Notes under the pieces: model-generated | Seen by the model: the letters and a program-made list of their open reading frames with translations, nothing else | Database searches by the model: none | What the model was told of the DNA's origin: nothing | Shown here: piece by piece, positions 10,354 to 22,038 of the stretch | Layout: every line of letters begins with the position of its first letter | Position numbering within the stretch: position 1 is the stretch's first letter | Made by a program: the position numbers and the translations under genes | NCBI GenBank assembly: GCA_949592205.1 | Contig: CATIUR010000001.1 | Span: forward strand, 333,132,250-333,196,249 | Length of the DNA stretch: 64,000 bases | From: Helichrysum umbraculigerum | Taxonomy: Eukaryota > Streptophyta > Magnoliopsida > Asterales > Asteraceae | Reading direction: 5' to 3'

Positions 10354-12784
10354 TGTAACACCCCCGAAATTCACTGTTTTGCGGAAGCATAATTTGGGGT
10401 GTTACTAATCAAATATCATAGCACAAAGATAAAGTAAACGACATCTATATGCAACGTTTGTAAATTAGTTACATTCCATAGATATATTGTTTGAAAACTT
10501 AGTGTTTTCGTATACAAAAATGTAGTTTCCCTAGAGTCCGCGCGTGTAGCGGGAGATTCTATTACATAATCAAAATATACAAAAGATAATGCTAAGAATC
10601 TCCGTTAATGCAGTTGTGTTGAAATCATGCGACTCTAGCTAAAAATCCTGGAGTAATCCTACTCCATCCGAGTACCTGAGAAAACATGCTAAAAAGTGTC
10701 AACCAAAAGGTTGGTGAATCTCACAGGTTTGTAAGTAATATCAGCTTTGAACACGAGATTTCATCAGTAATGCCCGCAGGCGTAAAATCAGTAATTTCAA
10801 TCCAGAAATCGTAAACCAGTATTTGCAATCCCGCAAATGTAAGTAAGTAAGTTTATACCGTTGCCATGAGGCTCATAATCGAAGCTTAACCCGTAAGTAA
10901 TAAGTTTGCTCCCGTGACATGCTCGTAAATGAGCAAGCATCAGTAACGAATAATTAGTCACCCGTTTCTACGTGTAAATCAGTACGTGGCAGCGCTACTG
11001 CCCCGGGTGGGGAGGGTCATTTCCCTAATGGATCCATTAACTAGTGTTCACGCTTAAGTCCATAACTAACGATATATGATGGAGAGACTTCTGTTTGTAA
11101 GTAAACTCATGCAATTTCGTTTGGTATAGTAAACAGTTTAGTACTTGTGTTCAAGAAAATCAGTAGCATGTATCTCCCCCAATAAGATAAAACAGTAAAA
11201 GTGGGGCCGTAAGACTCACCTGAGTCTTGTAGTAATCAGTTGCAATTAGCAAGTAGTAAGTAAAGCAAGTAGGTTCTTTGAACCCGTAACCTTCAAATGC
11301 CTAATCATATGAAGTTATGTAAGTATGCGTCTCACGAGACGTTTCGTTTATTTGTACACAACTAGTATATCCAGTGTTTGTCCGTATGTTTGTAATTGTT
11401 TGTTTGTTGGAAAACATGTTTGGCCCGTTGGTGACGGTTTGTAGCAAAAATTCTAAAATGTAGACTTTGCTACAGTAAATGTGCTACAGTGAATTGCTAC
11501 AGTAAAATTTGACTTTTTGCTACAGTAACTTTGACTTTTCTATAGTGAAAATCCTTTAAAATTTCAAGTTTTCTGTTTTCTGCGACATAAGCTGCGACAC
11601 AAGGATTTGTATGCGACACAAGGGTTGTGTCGCATGAAGGATGCGACACAATAGCTCTGCGACACAGTGGTTGTGTCGCAAAAAGCTTGCGATGCTAATT
11701 CAATAGCGACAGAACGGTTGTGTCGTATTAAATACGACATAGTATGCGACATAGAGTGCGACACAATATTGTGTCGCAAAGGTTACGACACTAAAGGATT
11801 GGTACGACACAAGGTGCGACACAAACGGGTTTATGCGACACAGCATGCGACACAAGGCTTGTGTCGCATGTATGAACACCAGCCCAGAAACTTTCGGGTT
11901 TCAAGAATTTTCGACCAAAAACGCAAATCTAATCCATTTTTGAGCTATAAAATCGTGTATTCTTCATGTATTAGGTTATATCTAAGTTGTGTACACATCA
12001 AAACATCAAAACATTACACCAAATTGAATAGATCTAAGATTTTAGGAATTTCTTACTTTTGCAAATCGAGCTAAATGGAGGATGAATTGATGAAGACGGT
12101 CTTGATATTCTTGCTCCACTCGTGATGGTGATTCCGAATATGTAATTTTCGTGGTCGAGATTTGATGTTGAAAATTTGGTGTGAATTGAGGTTGAGAGAG
12201 TTTGTGGTTTGTGTGTGTTTAGTTAGAATGAAAATGGAAAGGGAAATTGGGGTGGGGGTTTGGGTTGGTGGCTGATCCAAAAGGAAGGAGGGGGAAAATA
12301 CTCCCCAAAACACAGTGTTGACTCCGTGTCCTAATCGTTTATTCACTAGTTTTTCATATTTAACCAAACGTTTATATTTTTAAAACGTAACTGGAGTATT
12401 TAAGTAAAAATACTTTGAAATTAATAGTAAAACATTTGTCGCAATATTTAAATTATTAAGTCGCGTTTATTACGTTTTGTTGCGTTAGTTAAAATGTCGT
12501 CGCGATAATATATAAATAATGCTCGTTCGGTTGTGTATTTTATATAACAAAATACGTTCTCATTATTTAAGTAAATTTCTGTCACCAACGTCCAAATAAA
12601 CTGTGTCGGACTCCGTCCGGTTAATTCATACGATTTATCCAAATTGCGTAAGTACACACATATATATATAATCACCTTATATATATATTCAAATAGAGCC
12701 TGTAATTAGTCCTATTACATACTAATTACAACTAGTTACAAACCATTAGGCATAATTAATTATCCTAATTATGCAGGTGTTACA
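10354..12784 (-). repeat. Solo LTR of a Tekay-type element
   Basis: A 2431-bp LTR with TGTAACACC/GGTGTTACA ends and no internal region. It is flanked on both sides by CATAA (10349-10353, 12785-12789), a perfect 5-bp target duplication. On the minus strand it starts TGTAACACCTGCATAATTAGG, matching the Tekay-2 LTR start. Formed by recombination between the two LTRs of a full element (established mechanism). Contains a palindrome array at 11581-11869, and TGCTACAGTAA-type repeats at about 11470-11530. Confidence 0.95.
11581..11869. repeat. Palindromic GCGACACAA/TTGTGTCGC array in the solo LTR
   Basis: Same motif and arrangement as 3204-3481, with more than ten partly decayed copies in both orientations. 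Tekay-2 retains only about four copies at the equivalent place. Confidence 0.9.
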
Positions 12785-14499
12785 CATAAGGCTTCATTTC
12801 AAGATGTCCATATGCACTAGTCATATTACTTTCTTACTTTCTCAGTCTACTTTCTTACTTTAAATTTAGCATTAGATTAGTTTGTCACTTTGTTTAGAGT
12901 AGAAAGAAAGCTAGGAACGTTTTGTAATCTTTGGTGTACGCTTGGAGTTACGCTCATTAATTCAAGTCTATTCCTTCTCACATATTAATCTCGGTTATTT
13001 CTATCCTTATCTATCTTAATTAAATATGTTTGCTTTAATTATGTTAGAGATCGTTTATGCCATGATTAGCGAGTAGATTACTATTGTATTTGTTGTGATG
13101 TAGTTAGTATATATAATTGTGGGATGACTTTAAATACATTGTGAAATAATACGACGGCCCCGATTCGACTGATTACTCGGTATAGTATTGGAAATGCTTT
13201 TGAGCATAGTACAAATATATGGAAGCCGGTAACGACCGAAGGTAGTTGTATTAAAGATCGACGTTATAAAATTGGAAACTTTGTGAACGGACTTATCTTG
13301 TGATTTTAAACCTAAAACTTACATTCGCCTTTCGATTAACAAACGTGATTGTAACCTTGTAAAGAGGAGTCGCGAACCTCAATACTCGGTCAATAGTTAT
13401 CTGTGTAAAAACTATGTTTTTAATTGTAACGTCATGCAAGCATTATAAAATGCAATGTGATTACGTGGACTTGCCATGAGTATTGTACACTTCTGATCAC
13501 AATGTACTTATCATGTAAACATCGCGAAGCAATTAAACTCACAACGGAAACATTGGTAAACGATTAAATACGTTGTGAGCTACCATAGCATTTTCCGACA
13601 TGGTCTGGGTTTGACTTTCTGTAAAAAGCCGTCAGCATTTTAATTAGTTGTTTTAGTTTAGATTAGATTAGATTAGGTAGGCTATAGGCTAAATGCTCAT
13701 TTACGAAAACCTAGGGATTTGTTAATTGTATTAAGAAATGCAAGTTTGAAATCCAACTTAAACCGATACTTTTTCCTAAAACCATGAAACCTAAAGTACG
13801 GTATGCAAGAAACCTAAATGCTTTCCCTCGTTTATCACGCTTAAGTTTCATTGGTAGAAATTGATTAAATAAGTCCGGACATAAGTTCTAAGTTAGTTGT
13901 TTAATGGATTCATAATCGTTGTGGTATTAAGAACGGCTAGACATGTTATGGACTTGCTACTCTATTCCTTCGCCCATGAGCGAATCCGTTCAATAATATG
14001 GGCCACTGACTCCCTCACAGGAGAGTGTGGAGAGTTGAGCATCGTCTGGTCAGAATCATGATACCTTAGTTCCTCGTGACATATTAGTTGATAACCGACT
14101 GATAAGGAATCTATTGGTTATACCATAAGTTAATGAATCCCGTAAGCAACCCAATTTAGTTAATCGTTTTCCCGTAAAAGTCATCATCCCACGATTATTA
14201 GCTAACGAACTCACAAAGAATACTACTTTGCATTATCTGACATCTTATTACATTTTATTCACTTTATTTAGTTTACTTAGTCAACTGAACCAAAACCCCC
14301 AACGCACTCTTTTAAAACATTTACTAGAAAAGAAAGATTGATTGGATCACCTCCGTTTCAATTCAGTTTCTCTTTAAGAACGACTCTAGGTCCAACTTAT
14401 CACATACTAACCCTTGGTTCAGTATCAGTAAGTTACACTTAGACCCCAGCAACTATAAATTTTTAAACATCCGTTGATCGTTCGTAAAAAGACGCGTCA
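12785..14499 (+). repeat. 3' LTR of element A, second part
   Basis: Resumes A's LTR after the solo LTR's target duplication. Landmarks shared with B's LTR include TTGTTGTGATGTA followed by a GGGATGA block. It ends GACGCGTCA at about 14499; three bases later GTCAACA gives an alternative CA end. Total LTR length is about 2.46 kb without the insertion, close to B (2.58 kb) and C (2.44 kb). No gene inside. Confidence 0.7.
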
Positions 14500-15344
14500 A
14501 CAAATGAAATTGGCAAAGGCGCAAAGGATTTTATAATCGGATCATCAACAATCTTTTAAAGAAGGTTGGAATGGTTAGGCTTGAAAAGATATGAAAGAAA
14601 GGGGTTAATCCTAATAAATGCCAAGATCCTCTAATTGCACCAATCCCGCGTACGGCACTCATTGGTATGGTCTCGAAACGCATTACCGGAGCAAGTTCTA
14701 ATTCAAAGACACATGCATCGGCGCACACTCCGAAATGAAAATGAAGCATTAAAAATGAATGCTTTTTAATAGGCTCAAGTACCTCACAACAAATAGGGTT
14801 TATATGCGCCAAGTTATGCGATGCCTAGAGGATTTCTCACTTTAGTTTAAGATACATTTTTATTTTTATTTTTGCCTTATCTTACTTTCCAAAGCAATTT
14901 ATATATTTTGACAGAAGGTTCATTTCTTTGAGAGAGTATTCTAAATCAAAATTCTAAAATTTTTGAAATCAACCAAATGGATGTCGGACATCGTGGAGGT
15001 TGGGTTTTGCGAAAATTTTTGATTTTTTGAGTGCAAATGAGAAAAATGTTTACTTTTGACAAGCAAATAAAAACTTGCGGTATTATATACCGTGTATTCC
15101 ACACTTAAAACAATATTGTCCTCAATGTTCATTGCTAAGGCGGAGGATTTCCTTTGAAGGAGAATCCCACACTTAGGGTTTTGATTCATTGAAACATTTA
15201 TATTTTGTTAAAGTGTTATGAAATTGGTGGGATGGAATCCCACACTTAGAATTTTAGGCACTTAGGATATATGGTAATGATATGAGGAATTTTGAAATCA
15301 AATAAAAGGTATAGAAAGAAATTCCCCTACGATAGAGGCGAGAG

Positions 15345-16157
15345 ATAGTTTTAAGAAAGAAGCCGCGGTCTGCCGATAGTTGGAATTTTTTCAGCTGGCT
15401 CCTTGCAGAATGCGGTTTCTTCATGAACGTTTGTCATCTCCTTGCTCGATATTTCATTTTCAACCTCACAAATTGTCGGTACATCGGTTAGCTAAGGATC
15501 TGAAAAGTAGACTGAGTCGGTACCAGTGTCTGCTGGATCAAAGTCAATCTCCATAAAGTGCACTCCATAAAGTGCACTCTAGCTCACACGGACATACTCT
15601 TCATCCAATCCATTCATTAACTTTCCACGAAAATAACTAAGACCAAAAGGATAGATCGTAGAAAGTGAACCGAAGTGATGTCTTCTTCCGGATACAAGCA
15701 GAGTTAACCAAGATACACCATATGTTGGGTGGAGATAATGGACGTGGATCCTAATCATCAAGAGCTGTTGATGTAGTTTAACTGCTAAAGATGATCCGAA
15801 AGTGCTGAATCTTATGACCATAAATCTATATCACCCGAGATCTTCTCTTACAAATGATGAAATGAATTTGATGTTGTTCTTGTCGGCGAAGATCTCTAGT
15901 TTCCATCCCGTATATACTTCTTTGTATCCATTCCCTAGTTATTTGGCGAATAAATGGTCCCTGATGGTGTTGATAAATGTGAAGGGGTGGATGGATGGGC
16001 GAATGTGGGTGGATATGGTGATAGTGGATGGTAGTGATGATTTCAGGTTCCATGTAACACCATGCGAGTAACCAAGGAAATTGTAAAGTATAGTTCTAGG
16101 ATGTGGAACATATGGTGAAATTTGATGTGATCTACTCGATGACCTAGTCATTGACAA
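15345..16157 (-). pseudogene. Degraded 3' ORF of element D
   Basis: A frame read leftwards from 16157 to 15579 carries at least two in-frame stops, then a frame change leads into an acidic tail ending near 15350. It lies downstream of the pol-terminus block, where B and C carry their accessory ORF, but I see no clear similarity to that protein. I do not recognise it. It could be an unrelated accessory ORF or chance coding. Confidence 0.3.
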
Positions 16158-17050
16158 CTAGAGTGTGATCATCTATGTGTCTGAAAGCGCCATCTCTTCT
16201 CCTGCAAAGCAATGCTCAAAAGGTTCCCAATTTAATGAATTGTAGGCTCCCTTTGTCATCTTTCCATTATACTCAAAAGTTCTTCATCCATAGGCATGAA
16301 TCCTCGTTTGTCAGGCATTTGTACTAGTTGAAAAAACAAATGTGATCTAACAAACGAGTGATTATTTTCTAAGTCATAGACTCACTGGTTTGCGTAAAAA
16401 CTATCAAAGTGAGTACTTTGAAGAATCAAACCAGTGTATGACTATAGAGTTTGATCACACACATAAAAGTGTTAGTTGCCTATAATATCACTACAACACA
16501 AACAACAGATATGGAAATATTAGCATGAGCAATTAAATCAGTCAACCAAGTATAAAGATTTTCACAGAACATATTTTTAAACGAGTTCGAGCATAATACA
16601 CATATTGACATACAAATAATGTTATCAGATAAATCATTTAAAGATCTTTTATGTAAGTTCACATAAATATACGTCAGTTCCTCAAATGCTCGAAATATGT
16701 GAGTGGGAGTGTAAGATTACTAAGGATGCTAATTCCATGTTTGTGAGTGAAAGGACATTAAGAAATTTAGATAATGGCAAAAAATGGATGTTGCAATAAA
16801 GTTCAAACAAGTGGGAGAAGGAAGAATTTAAGGTTTTGACAGAAGTTTGAAGTTTGAAATTCTAAGTCACTTTGAAAACCATCCTTTTAGTTCGTGAAAA
16901 CTTTAGAAAACTTTTGAACATTCGTTTTAGGGTTTCATTTTCTACTTATTGAGGTTAGCTTACGACTTGTCCTAAATTAACTACTATGACTACTACTATT
17001 AAAATTATGTTAGACATGGGTTACCTACCGAGAAGCGCTTGTTTTTGTTC
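16158..17050 (-). other. Noncoding spacer in element D
   Basis: About 890 bp between the gag-like ORF and the 3' ORF. AT-rich, no convincing ORF. Contains TAGACATGGGTTACCTACCG near the GCGCTT block at 17035. Confidence 0.5.
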
Positions 17051-17073
17051 GAGTCTCTAGCTTGACACTAGCG

Positions 17074-18142
17074 CTATTTGTCAGTAGATCCTAACGGCTT
17101 CCTTGCATCCATCAGTAGACACAAGTGGTAATATTGGTACATACCTAAGAGTTTAAGGCAAGTTAAGGCTAGGGTATGTCCAATATGAGGAGGTGGTTTA
17201 AAATGAGGGAACGATTTCACCGGAGGTATAACAAATCTCTCAACTTTGATTACCTCCTTGAGTTGGATGGGTAGAATGGGCTGGTCAAAGGTGTCCTTAC
17301 CATTCCATGATGTATATGTCATTATGTTAGAGATGGTTTGTAGGATAACGTTAACGCAGAACGCACATTGCTTCTTATGGTCTTTGAGTTGGTGAAAAGG
17401 TTGTATTCTGGGCATGGAGGTGGGACAGTATCCGTTGAAGTCTCCAATCTTGTAGCAACATTCTCATCAATTATTTGGGCAACTGGCTGGTCTAAGGAAA
17501 TAGAAGGTTCAACTAGATCAGGGAGTGATTCATCGAGAAAGATATGTGGGATATCATTAACCACAACTAGTTGTGGGATCGCATCAACCACGTCGGTTTG
17601 AATAGGGATGAGATCACTACTTAGAGTTGGTGCGCATTCCTCCAGTCCTTCTGAAGCTGAGTCTTCTGTGTAAATCTCCACCTCTGGGCTCTCCATTTCT
17701 ATTTCTTCGTCAACCAAGTCGTACTCGTCACTCTGGCCACTAGTTTAGAGTTGCAGTGGTTCAGAAATTTCCTCTAAAATGAACTCTTCGTCGGTCTCGT
17801 ACGTAGATAGGTTAAGAATGGGTGGAAATGAGGAATTTGAAGATTGGATTGGTGCAGGAATTGAAGGAAGTTTGCAACCAGACTCATGAGAATGAAAGTC
17901 TATGTCAAATGAAGTAGGTGTGGTATGTGGGTGCCTATCATCTTCTTGTAGCTTATAGTTGGCTGTAACTTGATCTCTATTTCCCTTACTACTCACTTAG
18001 ACTAGTGTTTCTATTTTAGACAGCCTATCAGTACATCTTCTAAGCATGTCATCTTGTTCTTTTAATAATTGTTCAAGTGGGTTGTAAGAAAGAGTAGCAT
18101 TACTGCTGAGATAAGCTATGGGCATATCTCTCAAGTTGAACT
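17074..18142 (-). pseudogene. Gag-like or element-specific ORF of element D (broken)
   Basis: Read leftwards from the copia junction. The frame is open from 18141 with a leucine/charged stretch (NPLEQLLKEQDDMLRRC...) that could form a coiled coil. It passes a stop near 18000 and a TAG near 17743 and continues as an acidic, Pro/Ser-rich region (ESPEVEIYTEDSASEGLEE). It frameshifts near 17330-17400 into a piece ending ARKPLGSTDK at 17074. It ends a few bases before the hairpin block, so it is the last ORF of the main transcript. Coiled-coil plus acidic composition recalls the region after the gag domain in B, but I cannot align it securely. Confidence 0.4.
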
Positions 18143-18476
18143 TGTTGGGTTTTCTATTCCCTAACTAGATTATCATAACGCAGCGCAATAACAGTAATTT
18201 AATAATCTAAGGCAATTAGGAAACTAAAACCCTAAGGGATCTTTAACTTTAATAAATAGTGCAATAAACAAATTAGATAAGAGGAAATACACTAACCTTG
18301 AAGAAAACCACTTTCTCACGCTCAGACCAACTAGCAGAGCTTCGTTACTTGGAGGCAAGTACCCAAAGTAGAATACCTCTAATGCTTCACACCCAAAAAC
18401 TCAAATGAAAGTTAAATTTTCGGAACCCTTGAAAATTCGTAACTGATCAGATGTATTATGAAGGTATAAGATGCCC

Positions 18477-18485
18477 CTATTTATA
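18477..18485 (-). promoter_or_regulatory. Copia LTR TATA box
   Basis: TATAAATAG on the minus strand, about 40-180 bp downstream of the palindrome cluster. Confidence 0.55.
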
Positions 18486-18522
18486 GTGGAAGAAGAAATC
18501 CCAAGGTTTGCTGGATTCGACA

Positions 18523-18660
18523 TCCAACCGGCGGTTGGACCTTCCAACCAGCGGTTGGGTTGACTTCCTGCCCAAGAACCCGGATTCTGACCCGCGTTCT
18601 CCACCACCTTAGAAACCCTAGATCCAATCGGCGGTTGGACCTTCCAACCGGCGGTTGGAT
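18523..18660. repeat. Four CCAACCGGCGGTTGG-type palindromes in the copia LTR
   Basis: Near-identical units, two of them joined by GACCTT, at about 18525, 18545, 18627 and 18647. Each has 6-7-base arms around a central G. One copy has CAGC for CGGC and one has AATC for AACC. Confidence 0.9.
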
Positions 18661-18892
18661 TCAGTTTCTGAAATCTTCCGCCTTTATTTAATTGCCTTTG
18701 ATTTCTATTAATAAACCAAACAATTAAATATAATATTAATACCAATTAATATTATTGCTTCATCTTTCTCTTGACTGTTCATTGAGGGCAACCAAAAAAG
18801 GACTTTACTGTTCATTGAGGGCAACCCAAAAAAGACTTTACTTTCAATGATAGTCTTACCAATTAGTTATGATATTGGATACTATTCCAACA

Positions 18893-18906
18893 GTCTCCCA
18901 CTTGGA
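18893..18906 (-). other. Copia polypurine tract
   Basis: TCCAAGTGGGAGAC on the minus strand immediately precedes the 3' LTR. Confidence 0.8.
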
Positions 18907-19802
18907 CAAATCATCAACTATTATTGGACTAAGTCTCTATCTCATTAACTAAGTAAAGAGTGCCATCCAACGCAACTGCCGAACTCTGAATAATATTTTA
19001 GAGTCAGCCCTTTAGATAAGTGATCAACTATTCCTTTGTTTCTACTGATATCGTATGAATCGGGACATGGATTTTAATCAATCTCAAGATTCATTTATGT
19101 TTCTGATCTCCAATTATTTTGACTTATATGAGACTACTGATTTGCGCATATCAACTTAGTCCCGGCTAGGCCTAACTCTTTAGAGTCAAACTTTAATCAT
19201 CAGAGGGCCCATGATATCGCTTTTCCATTAAGGCAAAAGGAACAAATAAATTTCGCATACATAGCACTAGTCAACTCATCATGTTATACCTAGTGTATCC
19301 TTTTTAACTGGCATTTACGTACATCGTTTGAATAAACTAAAGTATAACATATTTGAAAAACTAGAAACTCAATGTATCTCCATTTTAAGAATAGAGGATA
19401 TTATCATCTTAAAATCACTCGTGATTTAATCCATGAAGTGATCTCTTTAAGTACGGGTTTCTCCTATACTTAAATCCCCATTAAGTACCCATGAGTGTTG
19501 CAGCATTCTCCATGCCATTTCTAATCTCCATAGACAATTTACTAACACTCCATGACAGTCTTAATTCATCACATACTTCCTATAGTGTGATTGATTGAGG
19601 AGGTTTGAGTAAAATCAATTACTCGGGAAGTGATTTCTAAACACGCAAAAAAAATTGAAACACAACGACAAAATATAGTAAATGGTAGAACTCCTTCCAA
19701 TAAATAAATCTCCATTATTTAATCACCAAGTCTATAACAATTTCCATCATTGTTTACAGTGTTTCATAATCAAACTAACAACTAAAACTTTACATTATCT
19801 CT
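18907..19802 (-). other. Copia 3' untranslated region
   Basis: About 900 bp between the RNase H stop and the polypurine tract. AT-rich with no ORF of note. Confidence 0.6.
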
Positions 19803-21331
19803 CTAACTTATGCTCCTAGCATGTTCATCGTGTTTGGATTTTCCTAGTGGCTTTGTGAATGGATCAGCTGGATTTTCCTCCGATCTTATGCTCTTCACAA
19901 TCACGTGTCCTTCTTCTATTTTGCTTCGAACGAAATGGTATTTCCTTTCAATATGCTTTGACTTTCCGTGATCCTTGGGTTCTCTACTCAAGGCTACTGC
20001 ACTTTCATTATCACAGAATATAACAATAGGATCTTGTACTGTTGGAACAACTCTAAGATCTCCAATGAAATTCCTCATCCATATAGCTTCCTTTGCAGCT
20101 TCACTAGCCGCAATATACTCAGACTCCATGTGGAGTCTGCCAGTGTATCTTGCTTGGAACTTTTCCATGTCACCGCTCCCCCATTTAGTAGGAATACCCT
20201 ACCAGACCATGAACGACAATCATCTCTGTCTATTTGGAAACTAGCGTCACTATAACCCGTTACTCTAAGTTCCTCTTCTCCACCATAAACTAAGTACCTG
20301 TCTTTAGTATTTCGCAAATACTCGAGAATGTTCTTTATAGCTGTCCAATGACCTTCACCAGGATTCTGCTGATTTCGACTCACTAAGCTCAAGGCAAATG
20401 AGACATCAGGTCTTGTACATATCATGGCATACATGATCGATCCTATTGCTGAAGCATATGGGATTCTACTCATTCTTTCCAATTCTTGCTCAGACTTTAG
20501 ACAAAGATCCTTACTGATCTTTATGCCATGATGTAAGGGTAGGTTCCCTTTCTTAGAATTATCTATATTGAATCTTTTCAAGATTTTATCTAAGTATGTA
20601 TCCTGGATGAGTCCTTTGAGACGTTTTGACCTATCTCGATAAATCTTTATACCAAGGATATATGCTGCATCTCCAAGATCTTTCATAGCGAAACACTTTC
20701 CCAATTGTCTTTTACACCATGTAAAGTTGGGACATCATTTCCTATGGGAAGTATATCATCCACATATAACACTAAGAATACTACAATGCTCCCACTAAAC
20801 TTGACATATATATACAGGACTCATCTTAACTTCTAGAAAATCCATACTCTTTGACTTTCTCATGGAAACAAAGATTCCAGCTACGACTTGTTTAAGTCCA
20901 TAAATGGCCTTTTCAAGCTTACACATTCTATTAGGATACTTTGCATTTTCAAAACCTTCCGTTGTGCGATGAACACATCGTCTGTTAGTTTCCCGTTAAG
21001 GAAAGCGGTTTTGACATCCATCTGCCAAATTTCATAGTCATGAAATGCAGCTATGGCTAGCATTATCCTAGTTGACTTAATCTTAGCTACTGGTGAGAAG
21101 GTTTCCTCATAATCAATCCCATCAGTTTGAGTATAGCCCTTTGCTACCAACCTAGCTTTATAAGTGTGTACTTTCCCATCCATGTCTGTCTTCTTCTTGA
21201 AGATCCACTTATAACCCACCGTCTTAAGACCGGGTGTAGTGTCAACCAAATTCCAAACTTGGTTGTCATACATAGACTGAATTTCGCTTTTCATAGCTTC
21301 CTTCCACTTAGCATCCTTAGGGCCTGCCATC
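19803..21331 (-). pseudogene. Copia RT (main part) and RNase H, broken
   Basis: Read leftwards from the junction with element B. RT begins EAMAGPKDAKWKEAM and contains WIFKKKTD, ARLVAKGYTQ, ETFSPVAK and MDVKTAFLNG. It frameshifts near 20950. The catalytic LYVDDIL is visible in another frame near 20750-20775. From 20704 the frame carries MKDLGDAAYILGI, then CTRPDVSFA and the RNase H start (GYSDASFQ). A last frameshift near 20170 leads to YIAASEAAKEA, DNESAVAL and ADPFTKPL, ending at 19803. Bases 21332-21336 are the left copy of B's target duplication. Confidence 0.92.
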
Positions 21332-21860
21332 GCTTCTGATGTGACCCAAAAAGTCATGTTTTTAAGGACATATTTCCACACTATTTGGACTATTCTTTGG
21401 TGAAAACATTTCAAAACCATCATTATTTACCAAAAATCACCAAGGTAGTCTAAATATAGACATTGCTACAAAAATCGGTTAAAACGTCCAAATAACAAGC
21501 AAACCGAGGCAAAAACAATTACCTTAAAATTTCCGTTCTTAATATACTTATAGAAATAGAACTTAATTCATATTTGATAATTCTATAGGAAAATCCAAGA
21601 CCGGAGGTGAAAGAATCAGAAGAAACGGACGAAAGACGGAGAAGATACACAGTCTAAAAGCTCACCGATCGTCATCCGAAACACGCAAAAGTCAAACACC
21701 TCCAAATTTAGAAAACTTAGTGTCATCAGAAGCGTAACATAAAAACGAATCCAACGGCGCAAGAATCAAGCAAAACGGACTCCAAACGAAGAAGATACGG
21801 ACGAACCAAGCAACCGAGAAGTCAACGGAGGCCAAATGGAGCACCAACCCCCTGGCACTA

Positions 21861-21918
21861 GGTACCGTATACGGTACCGTAGGTGCCGTATACGGCCCTT
21901 GGGGTGCCGTATACGGGG
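21861..21918. repeat. CCGTATACGG palindrome cluster, B 5' LTR
   Basis: Three CCGTATACGG copies within 58 bp, interleaved with GGTACCGTA segments, about 110 bp upstream of the TATA box. The 3' LTR copy is at 33159-33215, where one unit has decayed to CTGTATACGG. Confidence 0.9.
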
Positions 21919-22029
21919 TTGTTTGCCTTGTGAGGTGCCGTTTGACCCCCTTGGTCCGCTTGCCCCGTATGCTGCTTTGATGCTTGTATTTGGTGCTTCA
22001 AGGCTTGTACCAAGGCTTTCACCCTTCTC

Positions 22030-22038
22030 CTATAAATA
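22030..22038 (+). promoter_or_regulatory. TATA box of element B 5' LTR
   Basis: TATAAATAC, followed by a CT-rich leader as in many plant promoters. Same sequence in the 3' LTR at 33328-33336. Confidence 0.6.

Larger units (their letters stand above)
14500..18142 (-). mobile_element. Element D: Athila-like, apparently pol-less, cut by A and copia
   Basis: Minus-strand internal region lying between A's LTR end and the copia LTR. The 14530-14830 segment aligns with C at about 47180-47470 (CGGATCATC, CTAATTGCACC, ACATGCATCGGC, AGCATTAAAAATGAATGC blocks). Three CCCACACTTA-type motifs (about 15096-15246) are the minus-strand copies of AAGTGTGGG. The post-ORF hairpin block lies at 17051-17068. Both LTRs and the gag start are outside or removed. 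No RT, RNase H or integrase motif is present between the ORFs, so D looks like a non-autonomous derivative. Confidence 0.65.
18143..18892 (-). repeat. 3' LTR of the copia element, 750 bp
   Basis: Ends are TGTTGG and CCAACA. Internal features: minus-strand TATA box (18477-18485), palindrome cluster CCAACCGGCGGTTGG (about 18523-18660), and two 33-bp tandem copies beginning ACTGTTCATTGAGGG (18774-18839). Confidence 0.9.

Noticed and set aside
13655..13690. GATTA-rich stretch resembling telomere-type repeats
   Set aside because: Only a few units, not TTTAGGG, and within element A LTR sequence.
16480..16662. Possible host gene fragment in element D spacer
   Set aside because: Short AT-rich frame without motif or codon bias; no supporting feature around it.
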